Shown piece by piece: positions 17,974 to 26,733 of a stretch of 64,000 nt of DNA. Position numbers and translations under genes: made by a program. The notes beneath the pieces were generated by a model. That model was not told the origin of the DNA and made no database searches. It was given only the letters and a program-made list of their open reading frames with translations. Position 1 is the first letter of the stretch, and each line of letters opens with the position of its first letter. Source of the DNA: NCEH01 sp002257205 (GTDB lineage: Bacteria; Pseudomonadota; Alphaproteobacteria; Rhizobiales; Xanthobacteraceae); the NCBI RefSeq assembly GCF_043195105.1, contig NZ_JBAFWO010000002.1. One strand, written 5' to 3'.

Positions 17974-19233
17974 TCACCATTCGGTGCCACCGGCGCCCAA
18001 CCGTTCGACAGGCAGGCCCTCGGCTTCCAGCGCGCGCTGGATCTTTTCCGCGTGCCGCGCGTCGCGGGTTTCCACCGTCAGATCGAGCCGGGTGCCCTTG
18101 GCCGGAACATCCAGGAAGGTGCGGCGATGGTGCACTTCCAGGATGTTGGCGCCGAGCTGGCCCAGCAGCGTGGTGATCATGCCGAGCATGCCCGGGCGGT
18201 CCAATATGGTCAGCCGAAACGAGACGATGCGCTGCTCGCGCTCCAGCTCGCGCACCAGGATGCTGGCCAGCACCCGCGGGTCGATATTGCCGCCGCACAG
18301 AATGAGGCCCACGGTCTTGCCCTTGAACCGCTCCGGATCGCTGAGCATGGCGGCGAGGCCGGCGGCACCGGCGCCTTCGGCCAGCACCTTCTGATTGGTC
18401 AAAAGGGCGTTCACCGCTTGCTCAAGCCGCGTCTCCTCCACCAGCACGATATCGGACACGAGGCGGCGGATGATCGCCGCGGTCATGGTGCCGACGTTGC
18501 GCACCGCGATGCCTTCCGCCAGCGTCGGGCCGCCGCAGGGCCGGGCGATGCCCTTCAGCGCAGACCACATGGCGGGATAGAGCGCGGCTTCGACGCCAAT
18601 CACCTCGGTCGCCGGCGACAGGCCCTTGGCCGCCAGCGCAACACCCGAGATCAGTCCGCCGCCGCCGATCGGCACGACGAGCTGGTCGAAGGCCGGCCCG
18701 TCCTCGATCATCTCAAGACCGATGGAGCCCTGGCCGGCGATCACGTCCCTGTCCTCGTAGGGATGGACGAACACACGGCCTTCCTCCGCCGCGATGCGCA
18801 GGGCTTCCAGCTCGGCATCGCCCACGCCCTCGCCGTGCAGCACCACGCGGGCGCCGAACGCCTCGGTGGCGGCCACCTTCACCTGGGGTGTGCTCTCGGG
18901 CATCACGATGGTGGTGGAAATGCCGAGCCGCGTGCCGTGATAGGCCACCGCCTGGGCGTGGTTTCCCGCCGACATTGCGATGACGCCGCGCCTGGCCTCC
19001 TCGGGCGTGAGGCGGGACAGCTTCACCACCGCGCCGCGTTCCTTGAACGAGGCGGTCATCTGGAAGGTTTCGTACTTCACCCACACGTCCGCGCCAGTGA
19101 GGGCGGAGAGCCGCGGCGCGCGCAGGGTCGGGGTTCGCACCACGGCAGCTTCAACGATGCTGCGCGCCGCCAGGAGATCTGCCAGTGTGACGGGCAGGGG
19201 CGCAAGACCGGTCGAAAGCGCGTCGGCGCGCAT
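17974..19233 (-). CDS. ilvA: Threonine ammonia-lyase with C-terminal ACT domain
   Basis: PLP enzyme of 419 residues converting threonine to 2-oxobutanoate, the first step towards isoleucine. The PLP lysine is in TASFKERGAVVKLS, AMSAGNHAQAVAY is the phosphate-contacting region, and PIGGGGLISGVALAAKG is the glycine loop. The C-terminal ACT-like domain (RLTILDRPGMLGMITTLLGQ) places it in the single-ACT form common in alphaproteobacteria; biosynthetic versus catabolic use is not decided by sequence. The start at 19233 (MRADALSTG) is chosen; upstream codons to 19392 are atypical. Confidence 0.85.
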   Translation of the reverse strand: MRADALSTGLAPLPVTLADLLAARSIVEAAVVRTPTLRAPRLSALTGADVWVKYETFQMTASFKERGAVVKLSRLTPEEARRGVIAMSAGNHAQAVAYHGTRLGISTTIVMPESTPQVKVAATEAFGARVVLHGEGVGDAELEALRIAAEEGRVFVHPYEDRDVIAGQGSIGLEMIEDGPAFDQLVVPIGGGGLISGVALAAKGLSPATEVIGVEAALYPAMWSALKGIARPCGGPTLAEGIAVRNVGTMTAAIIRRLVSDIVLVEETRLEQAVNALLTNQKVLAEGAGAAGLAAMLSDPERFKGKTVGLILCGGNIDPRVLASILVRELEREQRIVSFRLTILDRPGMLGMITTLLGQLGANILEVHHRRTFLDVPAKGTRLDLTVETRDARHAEKIQRALEAEGLPVERLGAGGTEW

Positions 19234-19406
19234 GGGCAGTCCTCGGATTGGGCGAACGAAGCGCGGACGATGCGCCCGAAGTTCAAAAGTGTCGTTTGCG
19301 GGCGGCGCGCGCCAGCCGAATCCGGCGCGGCATCGCCAATGGGCAGCGGCCTCAGGTCCCGAGGGCCGCACCTCCCGCAACGGCGGAAGCATCCAACAGG
19401 AACCGC

Positions 19407-20453
19407 TCAGCGGCGGGCGGCGAGCCGCTCGGCCATGCGGGGCGCGAAATAGGTGAGGATGCCGTCGGCGCCCGCCCGCTTGAACGCCATCAGGCTTTCC
19501 TCGACCACCCGTTCGCCGTCGAGCCAGCCGTTGCGGATCGCGCCCTCGATCATCGCGTATTCGCCCGACACCTGATAGGCAAAGGTCGGCAGGCCGAAGG
19601 CTTCCTTGAGGCGATAGACGATGTCGAGATAGGGCAGGCCGGGCTTCACCATCAGCATGTCGGCGCCCTCTTCCACGTCGAGCGCGGCTTCCCGCAGCGC
19701 CTCGGCGCCGTTCGCTGGGTCCATCTGATAGGTGCGCTTGTCGCCGGTGAGGGTTTTCGCGGTGCCGATGGCGTCGCGGAACGGGCCGTAGAAGGCGGAA
19801 GCATATTTCGCCGCATAGGACATGATCTGCACGTCCTCGAAGCCGGCGCGGTCGAGCCCGGCGCGGATGGCGCCGACGCGGCCGTCCATCATGTCGGACG
19901 GGGCGATCACGTCCGCGCCCGCCTGGGCTTGCACGATCGCCTGATGCACGAGAACGGCCACCGTCTCGTCGTTCAGGATGCGCTCGCCCTCCAGCAGGCC
20001 GTCATGGCCGTGGCTGGTGTAAGGGTCCAACGCCACGTCGGTGATGAGGCCGATGTCCGGCACCTCGGCCTTGATGGCGCGCAGCGCCCGGCACACGAGA
20101 TTCTGCTCGTTCAGCGCTTCGCTGCCGGTCGGGTCGCGGAGCGTCGGTTCGGTATAGGGAAACAGGGCGATGGCGGGGATGCCGAGCTTGGCGGCGCTTT
20201 CGGCGGCGCGCACGATCTCGTCCACCGACAGGCGGTCCACCCCCGGCATCGAGGCGATTGGGGTGCGCGTCGCGGTGCCTTCCACCACGAACACCGGCCA
20301 GATCAGATCATCGACCGTCAGCGTGTTTTCCCGCACCAGCCGCCGCGCCCAGCCCGATTTGCGGTTGCGTCGCAGGCGTTGCACCAGATCAAGGCTTTCA
20401 GCGGCCGGATTGGCGGGCAGGGCGGCGGGGAAACGGGCAACGGGAGACGACAT
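19407..20453 (-). CDS. hemB: Delta-aminolevulinic acid dehydratase (porphobilinogen synthase)
   Basis: HemB condenses two 5-aminolevulinate molecules to porphobilinogen in haem synthesis. The 348-residue protein shows DLIWPVFVVEG at the N-terminus and the two Schiff-base lysines in QIMSYAAKYASAFYGPFRDA and GADMLMVKPGLPYLDIV. The metal region reads ITDVALDPYTSHGHDG, with Asp in place of the zinc cysteines, so it is of the magnesium-dependent type found in alphaproteobacteria. The start at 20453 fits the family. The gene is divergent from the 3-hydroxyisobutyryl-CoA hydrolase gene. Confidence 0.94.
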   Translation of the reverse strand: MSSPVARFPAALPANPAAESLDLVQRLRRNRKSGWARRLVRENTLTVDDLIWPVFVVEGTATRTPIASMPGVDRLSVDEIVRAAESAAKLGIPAIALFPYTEPTLRDPTGSEALNEQNLVCRALRAIKAEVPDIGLITDVALDPYTSHGHDGLLEGERILNDETVAVLVHQAIVQAQAGADVIAPSDMMDGRVGAIRAGLDRAGFEDVQIMSYAAKYASAFYGPFRDAIGTAKTLTGDKRTYQMDPANGAEALREAALDVEEGADMLMVKPGLPYLDIVYRLKEAFGLPTFAYQVSGEYAMIEGAIRNGWLDGERVVEESLMAFKRAGADGILTYFAPRMAERLAARR

Positions 20454-20674
20454 GGACGGGCACTCGCGATGGTGCGGCGACCTTGAAGGCCGCAAGGCAT
20501 TCCTTATAGGCCTAGATCCGCGCGAGGGCGAGACGATGGCGAGCGGCGGGGTGACGCGCACCGAGAGCGTCTCTATTCGCACCCCTGCGTTGACGCGCGC
20601 GGGCGCGCCGTCTAACCCTCGCGGGGCCTGATCCGGCGGGCGCGCGCCCGCATCATCTCTCCTAAGGAGCCGCC

Positions 20675-21745
20675 GTGAGCACCGAGCCAGACGTCCTGCT
20701 GGAGCGCCGGGGGGAAGCCGGCGTCATCACCTTGAACCGTCCGAAGGCCCTCAACGCGCTGAACCACACCATGGTGCGCGCGATCCATCCCCAGATGAAG
20801 GCCTGGGCACAAGACCCGGGCGTGACGCGCGTCATCATCAAGGCGGCGGGCGAGAAGGCGTTCTGCGCCGGCGGCGACATCCGCGCCATCTATGAGCATG
20901 GGCGCGTCGGACAGGTGGACGATGCACTGCGCTTCTGGTTCGAGGAATATCAGCTCAATCATTATATCGGCACCTATCCCAAGCCCTATGTCGCGCTGAT
21001 CGACGGCATCTGCATGGGCGGGGGATTCGGCCTCTCCGCCCATGGCCCCTATCGGGTGGCGGGGGAGCGCTATCTGTTCGCCATGCCGGAAGTGGCCATC
21101 GGCCTGTTTCCCGATGTGGGCGGCACTCATGTCCTTCCGCGCCTGCCGGATGCGAAGGGCGTGTATCTCGCCTTGACCGGCGCGCGCATCAAGGCGGCGG
21201 ACGCGCTCTCTGCCGGCCTCGCCACGCATTTCGTTCCCTCGGCCGGTTTTCCGGCGCTGGAGGAAGCGCTCGTTGCCGGCGGTGACGTGGCGGCGACCTT
21301 GGCGGCCCATGCGGCCGATCCCGGCCCCGCGCCGCTCGACCGGCACAAAGCCGTGATCGCCGATGCATTCGGCCAGCCGGACATTTGGGCGATCCTCGGG
21401 CGCCTGGACGAGATCGGCGCGGGTACGGGCGAGGATGCGGCCTTCGCCCGCGACAGCGCGGCGACCGTCCGCGCCAAGTGCCCGACCTCGGTCGCCATCG
21501 CCATGGAGCAGATGCGGCGCGGGCCCTCCCTCGACCTTGCGGAATGTCTTGTCGCCGAATATCGGGTGGTGAACCGGGTGGCGCGCGCCCACGATTTCTA
21601 CGAAGGTGTGCGCGCGGTGATCGTCGACAAGGACAATGCCCCGCGCTGGCAACCGGCGCGGCTGGAAGATATCGATCCGGCGGTCATCGCCGGCCATTTC
21701 GCGCCCATCGACCATGAACTGACGTTCACGCCGGACCCTGCATGA
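20675..21745 (+). CDS. 3-hydroxyisobutyryl-CoA hydrolase
   Basis: Crotonase-fold enzyme of 356 residues predicted to hydrolyse 3-hydroxyisobutyryl-CoA in valine breakdown. The oxyanion-hole segment is AFCAGGDIRAIYEHG, followed by IDGICMGGGFGLSAHGPYRV. The catalytic region MPEVAIGLFPDVGGTHVL carries the Glu and Asp typical of the hydrolase subgroup, which separates it from plain enoyl-CoA hydratases. The start is GTG at 20675 after TAAGGAG. Its stop overlaps the start of the next gene (ATGA), so the pair is probably one transcript. Confidence 0.87.
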   Translation: MSTEPDVLLERRGEAGVITLNRPKALNALNHTMVRAIHPQMKAWAQDPGVTRVIIKAAGEKAFCAGGDIRAIYEHGRVGQVDDALRFWFEEYQLNHYIGTYPKPYVALIDGICMGGGFGLSAHGPYRVAGERYLFAMPEVAIGLFPDVGGTHVLPRLPDAKGVYLALTGARIKAADALSAGLATHFVPSAGFPALEEALVAGGDVAATLAAHAADPGPAPLDRHKAVIADAFGQPDIWAILGRLDEIGAGTGEDAAFARDSAATVRAKCPTSVAIAMEQMRRGPSLDLAECLVAEYRVVNRVARAHDFYEGVRAVIVDKDNAPRWQPARLEDIDPAVIAGHFAPIDHELTFTPDPA

Positions 21746-22173
21746 CCCATTACGATCCCATCGACGCCAGTGCCCGCGCCCATCTGGAGCGCCTTACGCC
21801 CTGGCGTCGTCGGCTGGTGTTCTTCCTGCGGGCGGTGGCGCTCTTCCTGCTGGCGGAGGGCGTCTATCATTGGGCGATCATCTGCGGCGTCGGCGATGGC
21901 GCGACGAATTCCTTCGAGAGCCTGCCGCCGTCGGTCCAGGCGGCGATCATCTGGGCGGCGATCATCGATCCCATCGCCGGGGTCGGCCTGTGGCTCGGCG
22001 CCGGCTGGGCGGTGGTGCTGTGGCTGCTGGCGACGCTGAGCCAGGTGATCCTGGGCGCCTGGGCACCGGCGGGCATGGGGCGCCTGCTGATCCTGACGCT
22101 GTTCGAGCTCGGGCTGGTGGTGGCCTATGCAGTGCTCTCCATCCGCGCCGCGCGGGAGAGCGACGAGGATTGA
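21742..22173 (+). CDS. DUF6163-like small membrane protein
   Basis: A 143-residue protein with four predicted membrane helices (FFLRAVALFLLAEGVYHWAI, VQAAIIWAAIIDPIAGVGLW, AVVLWLLATLSQVILGAW, LLILTLFELGLVVAYAVLS). It matches my memory of the DUF6163 family of Hyphomicrobiales membrane proteins, function unknown. It overlaps the hydrolase gene by 4 bases and is followed 51 bases later by a methyltransferase, so the three may form an operon. Confidence 0.7.
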   Translation: MTHYDPIDASARAHLERLTPWRRRLVFFLRAVALFLLAEGVYHWAIICGVGDGATNSFESLPPSVQAAIIWAAIIDPIAGVGLWLGAGWAVVLWLLATLSQVILGAWAPAGMGRLLILTLFELGLVVAYAVLSIRAARESDED

Positions 22174-22224
22174 GCACCGCTTCGTGTTTCACGAAGCGCG
22201 TGTGAACCGGACCGGGGAGGGCAT

Positions 22225-22914
22225 ATGAGCGACGCCGATCTCAACCAGCAACGGTGGACCCGCGTCGATGATTATATCGTCAATGCGCTCGTGCCGGCCG
22301 ATCCGGTGCTCGATGCGGTGCTGGAGGCGAGCGCCGCAGCCGGTCTTCCGCCGATCAACGTCTCGCCGGCGCAAGGGCAGATGCTGGCCCTGTTCGCACG
22401 CATGGTGAAGGCTCGGCGGATTCTCGAAATCGGCACGCTCGGCGGCTACAGCACCATCTGGCTTGCCCGCGCCCTGCCGGCGGACGGCAAGCTGGTGACG
22501 CTGGAGGCCGATGGCGATTATGCGCAGGTGGCGCGGGAGAATTTCCGGCGCGCCGGCCTTTCGCAGCAAATCGACCTGCGGGTCGGCCGCGCGCTTGAGA
22601 CCTTGCCGACCCTGGAGGCCGACGTGATCGGGCCCTTTGACCTGATTTTCGTGGACGCCGACAAGCCGAGCAATCCCGATTATCTCGCTTGGGCGCTCCG
22701 CCTGTCGCGGCCGGGTACGCTGATCGTGTGGGACAATGTGATCCGCGACGGCGCGGTGGCGGATGAGGCCAGCGAAGACCCGCGCGTCCAGGGCGTGCGG
22801 CGCCTGTTTGACCTCGTGGCGGCCGATCCGCGCCTGACCTCGACGGCGATCCAGACCGTGGGCAGCAAGGGATATGACGGTTTCGCGCTGACCTTTGTGA
22901 GGGATCCCGCATAA
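22225..22914 (+). CDS. O-methyltransferase, family 3 (catechol/caffeoyl-CoA type)
   Basis: SAM-dependent O-methyltransferase of 229 residues. Motif I is ILEIGTLGGYSTIWLARALP, the acidic ribose contact is LVTLEADGDYA, and the metal site appears in DLIFVDADKPSNPDYLAWAL with WDNVIRDG downstream. Family 3 enzymes use a divalent metal to methylate vicinal hydroxyls. The natural substrate is not predictable here. A ribosome site GGGGAGGGC precedes the ATG. Confidence 0.85.
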   Translation: MSDADLNQQRWTRVDDYIVNALVPADPVLDAVLEASAAAGLPPINVSPAQGQMLALFARMVKARRILEIGTLGGYSTIWLARALPADGKLVTLEADGDYAQVARENFRRAGLSQQIDLRVGRALETLPTLEADVIGPFDLIFVDADKPSNPDYLAWALRLSRPGTLIVWDNVIRDGAVADEASEDPRVQGVRRLFDLVAADPRLTSTAIQTVGSKGYDGFALTFVRDPA

Positions 22915-22983
22915 GGCTGGGCGGCCGTGCGGGGAACCGCCGGCCATTGCGGAGGGTTTCTTCCGCGACGGAAGGAGGCGCCC

Positions 22984-23499
22984 ATGCCCCGCATCAAGAC
23001 CCTCATCCTCGCCTGTCTCGCCCTATTGCTCGCTCCGGCACTGGCGCAGGCTCAATTGACCGGTACGCTCTCCGGGCCGAAATTCGTCGAGGCGGCCGGG
23101 ATTGCCGACCGCTTCGAGATCGTGGCCGGCCGTCTCGCGCTGGAAAAAAGCGAAAGCCCGCAAATCAAGATCTTCGCGACGCGATTGGTCGCGGATCACA
23201 CGCACGCCCTGGCCGGGCTGAAGGCGGCGGCAGCCAAGGCCGATGGGCAGATCGTGGTGCCCGGTTCCCTCGATGCCAAGCATGAAGCGAAAATCGAACA
23301 GCTCAAGGCGGCGACCGGCGCGGATTTCGATACGCTGTTCGTCCAGATGCAGACCAGCGTGCATGATGCCGCGATCGGCATCTTCGCCAGCTTCGCCAAG
23401 GAGGGCGACCAGACGGCACTGAAGGATTATGCCGCTCAGACTCTGCCCATGCTCGAGCGCCATTTTGAGCAGGTCAAGCAGATCCAGATCCGGACCTGA
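22984..23499 (+). CDS. Exported DUF4142-like protein
   Basis: A 171-residue protein with a signal peptide (TLILACLALLLAPALAQAQ). The mature part is all-helical: FVEAAGIADRFEIVAGRLAL, FATRLVADHTHALAGLKAAA, and later FASFAKEGDQTALKDYAAQT followed by LPMLERHFEQVKQI. This pattern, with paired His in H-T-H and the L-x-x-H near the end, matches DUF4142, a ferritin-like periplasmic family of unknown role. The ATG at 22984 follows GGAAGGAGGCG. Confidence 0.78.
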   Translation: MPRIKTLILACLALLLAPALAQAQLTGTLSGPKFVEAAGIADRFEIVAGRLALEKSESPQIKIFATRLVADHTHALAGLKAAAAKADGQIVVPGSLDAKHEAKIEQLKAATGADFDTLFVQMQTSVHDAAIGIFASFAKEGDQTALKDYAAQTLPMLERHFEQVKQIQIRT

Positions 23500-23620
23500 G
23501 CGCGATAGGGCCGCAAATTCCAATCGGGAAAAGTCCCAAGCAGTAAAAAGTCCCGACCGGCAAAGGATTCATGCGCGGCACCGGCGGTGCCCATGCCGCG
23601 CCATTTAGACTCAGACCACC

Positions 23621-23839
23621 TCAGTTCGAGGCGGATTTTTCCGTGAGGACGGCAAGCAAAGCTGTCGCGACTTCGCGCGTCACGCGCTTTTTATACTTGG
23701 AATGAACCATCTGGCCGTTGTGGTAGACGTCATATTCCACATAGACCATGTCGCCGTCCCACCGCAGGATATTGTCGGTCTGGGTGGTCTCGATGACGCC
23801 GAGGCCTTCGATGAACTGTTCACGCGGCTGCTTCAGCAT
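23621..23839 (-). CDS. Conserved hypothetical protein, 72 residues
   Basis: Small soluble protein starting at the ATG at 23839. The middle alternates hydrophobic and polar residues (MVYVEYDVYHNGQMVHSKY), suggesting a beta sheet, and is followed by a basic helix (KKRVTREVATALLAVLTEK). I do not recognise a family. The codon use is like the core genome. An upstream in-frame extension to 23926 is Arg/Pro-rich and unlikely to be translated. Confidence 0.5.
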   Translation of the reverse strand: MLKQPREQFIEGLGVIETTQTDNILRWDGDMVYVEYDVYHNGQMVHSKYKKRVTREVATALLAVLTEKSASN

Positions 23840-23978
23840 TTCTGTCTCCCAAACCCGCGCTCCGCCCCCAGGATGAAGGCGGTGCGTTCTTGATGCGCGC
23901 GCGGCCCGCTTGGAAAGATAGACCATAGCGGGCCGCCGACAAGCGCGGGCTTTTTAGCCCTGGCCGGCGAAGAACGAG

Positions 23979-24251
23979 TTAATCATCGTTCGAGGCATTG
24001 AGCTGGTCCGCGCGGAGGCATTCGCCCGCGGGGCGCAGCCGCACCCCTGCTTCGATGAACTCCACGCCGGCGGTGTCGAGCGCGGCGCGCATGCGCTGCA
24101 ATGCCTCGGGCTGGTCGTTCAGGCCGCCGGTCTCGATGGCCTTGATCGTTGCCGTGGGGATCCCGCTGGTGCGTTCGAGATCGCCCTTGGTCCAGCCGAG
24201 GAGCGCGCGGGCGGCCTTGATCTGCTGGCGGAGGATCGGGGCATTGAGCAT
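23979..24251 (-). CDS. XRE-family helix-turn-helix regulator
   Basis: A 90-residue single-domain DNA-binding protein. The HTH reads LGWTKGDLERTSGIPTATIK followed by AIETGGLNDQPEALQRMRAAL. The end, GVEFIEAGVRLRP, is the short tail typical of alphaproteobacterial XRE proteins of this size (GVEFI is a frequent ending). It lies 34 bases downstream of the sulfotransferase/coiled-coil gene on the same strand and may be co-transcribed. The target is unknown. Confidence 0.78.
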   Translation of the reverse strand: MLNAPILRQQIKAARALLGWTKGDLERTSGIPTATIKAIETGGLNDQPEALQRMRAALDTAGVEFIEAGVRLRPAGECLRADQLNASNDD

Positions 24252-24285
24252 GTGGGCTCCGTCTGGGCTGGAGATTAGGGGCGTC

Positions 24286-26352
24286 TCAGGCATCGCCTTG
24301 CGGCGGATTGCTTGGCGTCACGTCGGGGACGAGCCATTTCGCGAGTTTGGAGCCCATCAGCTTGCGCGCACGTCGCCGGCTGGCGGCACGAAGCTCCAGC
24401 ACGCGGTTGAGCTCGGCCTGGACGGCCGTGGTCTGGCGCTCAAGGTCAATATATTCCGAACGCGCGGTGCTGAGGCCGCGTTCCATCCGCAGCGAATGGG
24501 CATGCACGGCGTCGCGATCCGCCGTCAGCGCGGCCACCTCCTCATGCAAGGTCGCCACTTCCTCGCGCAGCTCCGCCGATCCGGCTTCTTCGCCAAGCGA
24601 CTTGGCAGCGATCAGGGCCCGAAGTTCGGAAAGCTCGGCCTCCATCCGCCGCGAATCCGCATGGGCGGCGTCTCGATCGATCCGCAGGGCGTCCGCCGCG
24701 TTGGTGAGGTCGTGAATTTCGTTGCGCAACCCGCGCGCCTCTTCCTTGAGCGCTTCTTCCTTCGGTATGTTTTCCTCAAGGGATTTCGCCTCGAGCGCGG
24801 CGCGGAGCGCGGAGAGCTCGGCCTCATAAGCGGCCTTGATGGCGTCCTCGTTCTGGCGGCGCGTTTCCTCGAACAGACGCTCGACATCATGGGCCTGGGC
24901 GCGTGCCACATCGCGATCCATAATGGCATGGGCCAATTCGCCCCGTACCGTGGCAACCTCAGCCTCCAGCTGCTCCACCATTGCCTGTAGACCGAGGGAA
25001 TGGGCGTGAACGGCGTCGCGGTCCTTGGTGAGGGCCGAGATTTCTTCGATCCATGCGGTGGATTGCGTCGCTTCGGCCTCGGCGCGTGCCCGCGCGTTGG
25101 AACATTCAGCACGTGCCGCTTCGAGTTCCGTCTCGGCCTGCAAGGCGCGGGTTGCCAGAACTTGCCGTGCCTCGATCTCTTCGGCGAGGCGCGTCTCGGC
25201 CGCGGCGAGGCTCTCCCCGGCGACCTGAAGCGCGGTGTTCAGCCGCTCGATCTCGGCCGCCAGCGCCGCGCGTTCGGCCTCGAAGGCGGCGGGGTTTGCC
25301 TCGGCGGCGTCGAGGGCGGCTTGCAGATTGTCCACATGCGCCCGGATCGCATCGCGGTCCGTGGTGAGGGCGAAAGCCGCGGCCTCGAGTTCGCGGATCC
25401 GCTCGCGCAGCGCCTCCATCTCGAGGCGGGAGGCTTCACCCGACTCGGCTTGCTCGGAGAGCTTTTCTACAAGCAGATCGCTGCGGACAAGCCTGTCCTG
25501 GAGCGCGGCAAGGGCGGGTCCGTAGATCAGGCATGCCTGGTCGAACTCGGTGCGAACCCGGTCTAGGGTCTCCATGGCGCTGTTGGAATTGGGGGTGCGG
25601 GTGAGTTCGTCGAGGGCGTCGTGGGCGAGGCGGACCCATTCGTGAATTTCAGGCCGTGTGCGCCAGTTGGGATCATCAATCCGCTGGCGGCGCAGTGTAT
25701 CTGACAGAAAGTTGTCGATTTCGGCGGCCGAGAAATCAGACACGCGCGGCCAAATGAGATTGAGCCGCGCGCTCGCGGTTTCGAGCGTGCCGCGCCAGTC
25801 CGTCAGCAATGCCCGCCAGGATATGACATCCCGCGGTGTCGCGCGGGTGGTGCGCTCAGCATCCAGAACATAACGCAGCCAGACAAGCAGGCCATGGGCG
25901 ATCGGCAGTCCGTCGCGCTGGCGTAGCGAAAGCGCGACCTCCAGCGGGTTGCGGATCGGCAGGAGGGCGTAAGGCGTATAGCCAGTCGCCCGCAACGCTT
26001 CAAACCAGAACGGAACCAGCCGGCAGATCCGAGGGTCCTTGAGCATGATCAGCGGTGCGCCGCCAAACTCGTCCTCAAGCGTCTCGCGTGCCGTCTCGGC
26101 GAGGGTGCGGGCAACCGCACTGTCTTTCCAACGCGGGTTGAAGGCCCGCCAGTCGTCCCAGTCCGATCCTCCGGATTCGAGGATCGCCTGGTTGAGATGA
26201 TGCATGCGCGTCGATTCAAAATAGCCAAGGACATTGTGTTCTGTCGGCTGCATCAGCGTCTTCGGCGGCGCCGCGCCGAGATGCACCAGCGTCCCCGCGA
26301 GGGATGACGTGCCGCCGCGGTGCATGCCCAGAACTACAAGCGCGTCCTTCAT
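24286..26352 (-). CDS. Sulfotransferase-like protein with a long repeated coiled coil
   Basis: A 688-residue protein starting at the ATG at 26352. Residues 1-260 look like a sulfotransferase: the N-terminal loop GMHRGGTSSLAGTLVHLG corresponds to the 5'-phosphosulfate loop of PAPS-binding enzymes, and LPIRNPLEVALSLRQRDG corresponds to the 3'-phosphate site. Residues about 290-660 are continuous coiled coil with four imperfect copies of a unit built on D-R-D-A-hydrophobic-x-A-H (DRDAIRAHVDNL, DRDAVHAHSLGL, DRDAAHADSRRM, DRDAVHAHSLRM). The C-terminus is basic (RRRARKLMGSKLAKWLVP). Such fusions occur near glycan or cell-surface loci; the acceptor is unknown. Confidence 0.72.
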   Translation of the reverse strand: MKDALVVLGMHRGGTSSLAGTLVHLGAAPPKTLMQPTEHNVLGYFESTRMHHLNQAILESGGSDWDDWRAFNPRWKDSAVARTLAETARETLEDEFGGAPLIMLKDPRICRLVPFWFEALRATGYTPYALLPIRNPLEVALSLRQRDGLPIAHGLLVWLRYVLDAERTTRATPRDVISWRALLTDWRGTLETASARLNLIWPRVSDFSAAEIDNFLSDTLRRQRIDDPNWRTRPEIHEWVRLAHDALDELTRTPNSNSAMETLDRVRTEFDQACLIYGPALAALQDRLVRSDLLVEKLSEQAESGEASRLEMEALRERIRELEAAAFALTTDRDAIRAHVDNLQAALDAAEANPAAFEAERAALAAEIERLNTALQVAGESLAAAETRLAEEIEARQVLATRALQAETELEAARAECSNARARAEAEATQSTAWIEEISALTKDRDAVHAHSLGLQAMVEQLEAEVATVRGELAHAIMDRDVARAQAHDVERLFEETRRQNEDAIKAAYEAELSALRAALEAKSLEENIPKEEALKEEARGLRNEIHDLTNAADALRIDRDAAHADSRRMEAELSELRALIAAKSLGEEAGSAELREEVATLHEEVAALTADRDAVHAHSLRMERGLSTARSEYIDLERQTTAVQAELNRVLELRAASRRRARKLMGSKLAKWLVPDVTPSNPPQGDA

Positions 26353-26460
26353 TGAACCCTTGCCTTCGCCAGCTTGGCGGCATGACATACAAACAGAGAT
26401 TGCGCTTACGCTAACGGTCCGCACGATGGTGGGAAAGCCCCGCGTGTGCAGCGGCAAGGC

Positions 26461-26700
26461 CTAATGCCCGTCGTGCCGGATGGCCTCCGAGACCGGAAAC
26501 TCCAGCACGATCTCCCCCGCCTCATCGTGCACGGCGATGATCGCGGCGAGCAGGCGCGCATCGCCCGCCTGCGTCGCCAGCAGCGCGGCGGCAAGTGCCT
26601 GCGCCTTTTCCCATGCAGCGTCGGGATCGCGCAGCACAATGCCGCTCTCGTCCTTCAGCATCTCTGCGCCGAACTGGGTGTGGAAGAAATAGCGAGGCAT
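26461..26700 (-). CDS. DUF6894-like small protein
   Basis: A 79-residue protein beginning MPRYFFHTQFG, followed by KDESGIVLRDPDAAWEKA and the C-terminal pattern VHDEAGEIVLEFPVSEAI. These are the marks of the DUF6894 family, abundant and often multi-copy in Hyphomicrobiales, with no known function. It lies 33 bases upstream of panC on the same strand in gene order; its own control region is the 108-base gap to the sulfotransferase gene. Confidence 0.75.
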   Translation of the reverse strand: MPRYFFHTQFGAEMLKDESGIVLRDPDAAWEKAQALAAALLATQAGDARLLAAIIAVHDEAGEIVLEFPVSEAIRHDGH

Positions 26701-26733
26701 AAGCGCGGCTCCTGCTGGTGGAGTGCGTGGGCG

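Noticed and set aside
20452..20631. A short plus-strand ORF beside the hemB start
   Set aside because: It lies in the divergent promoter gap, antisense to hemB, with unlikely composition and no ribosome site.
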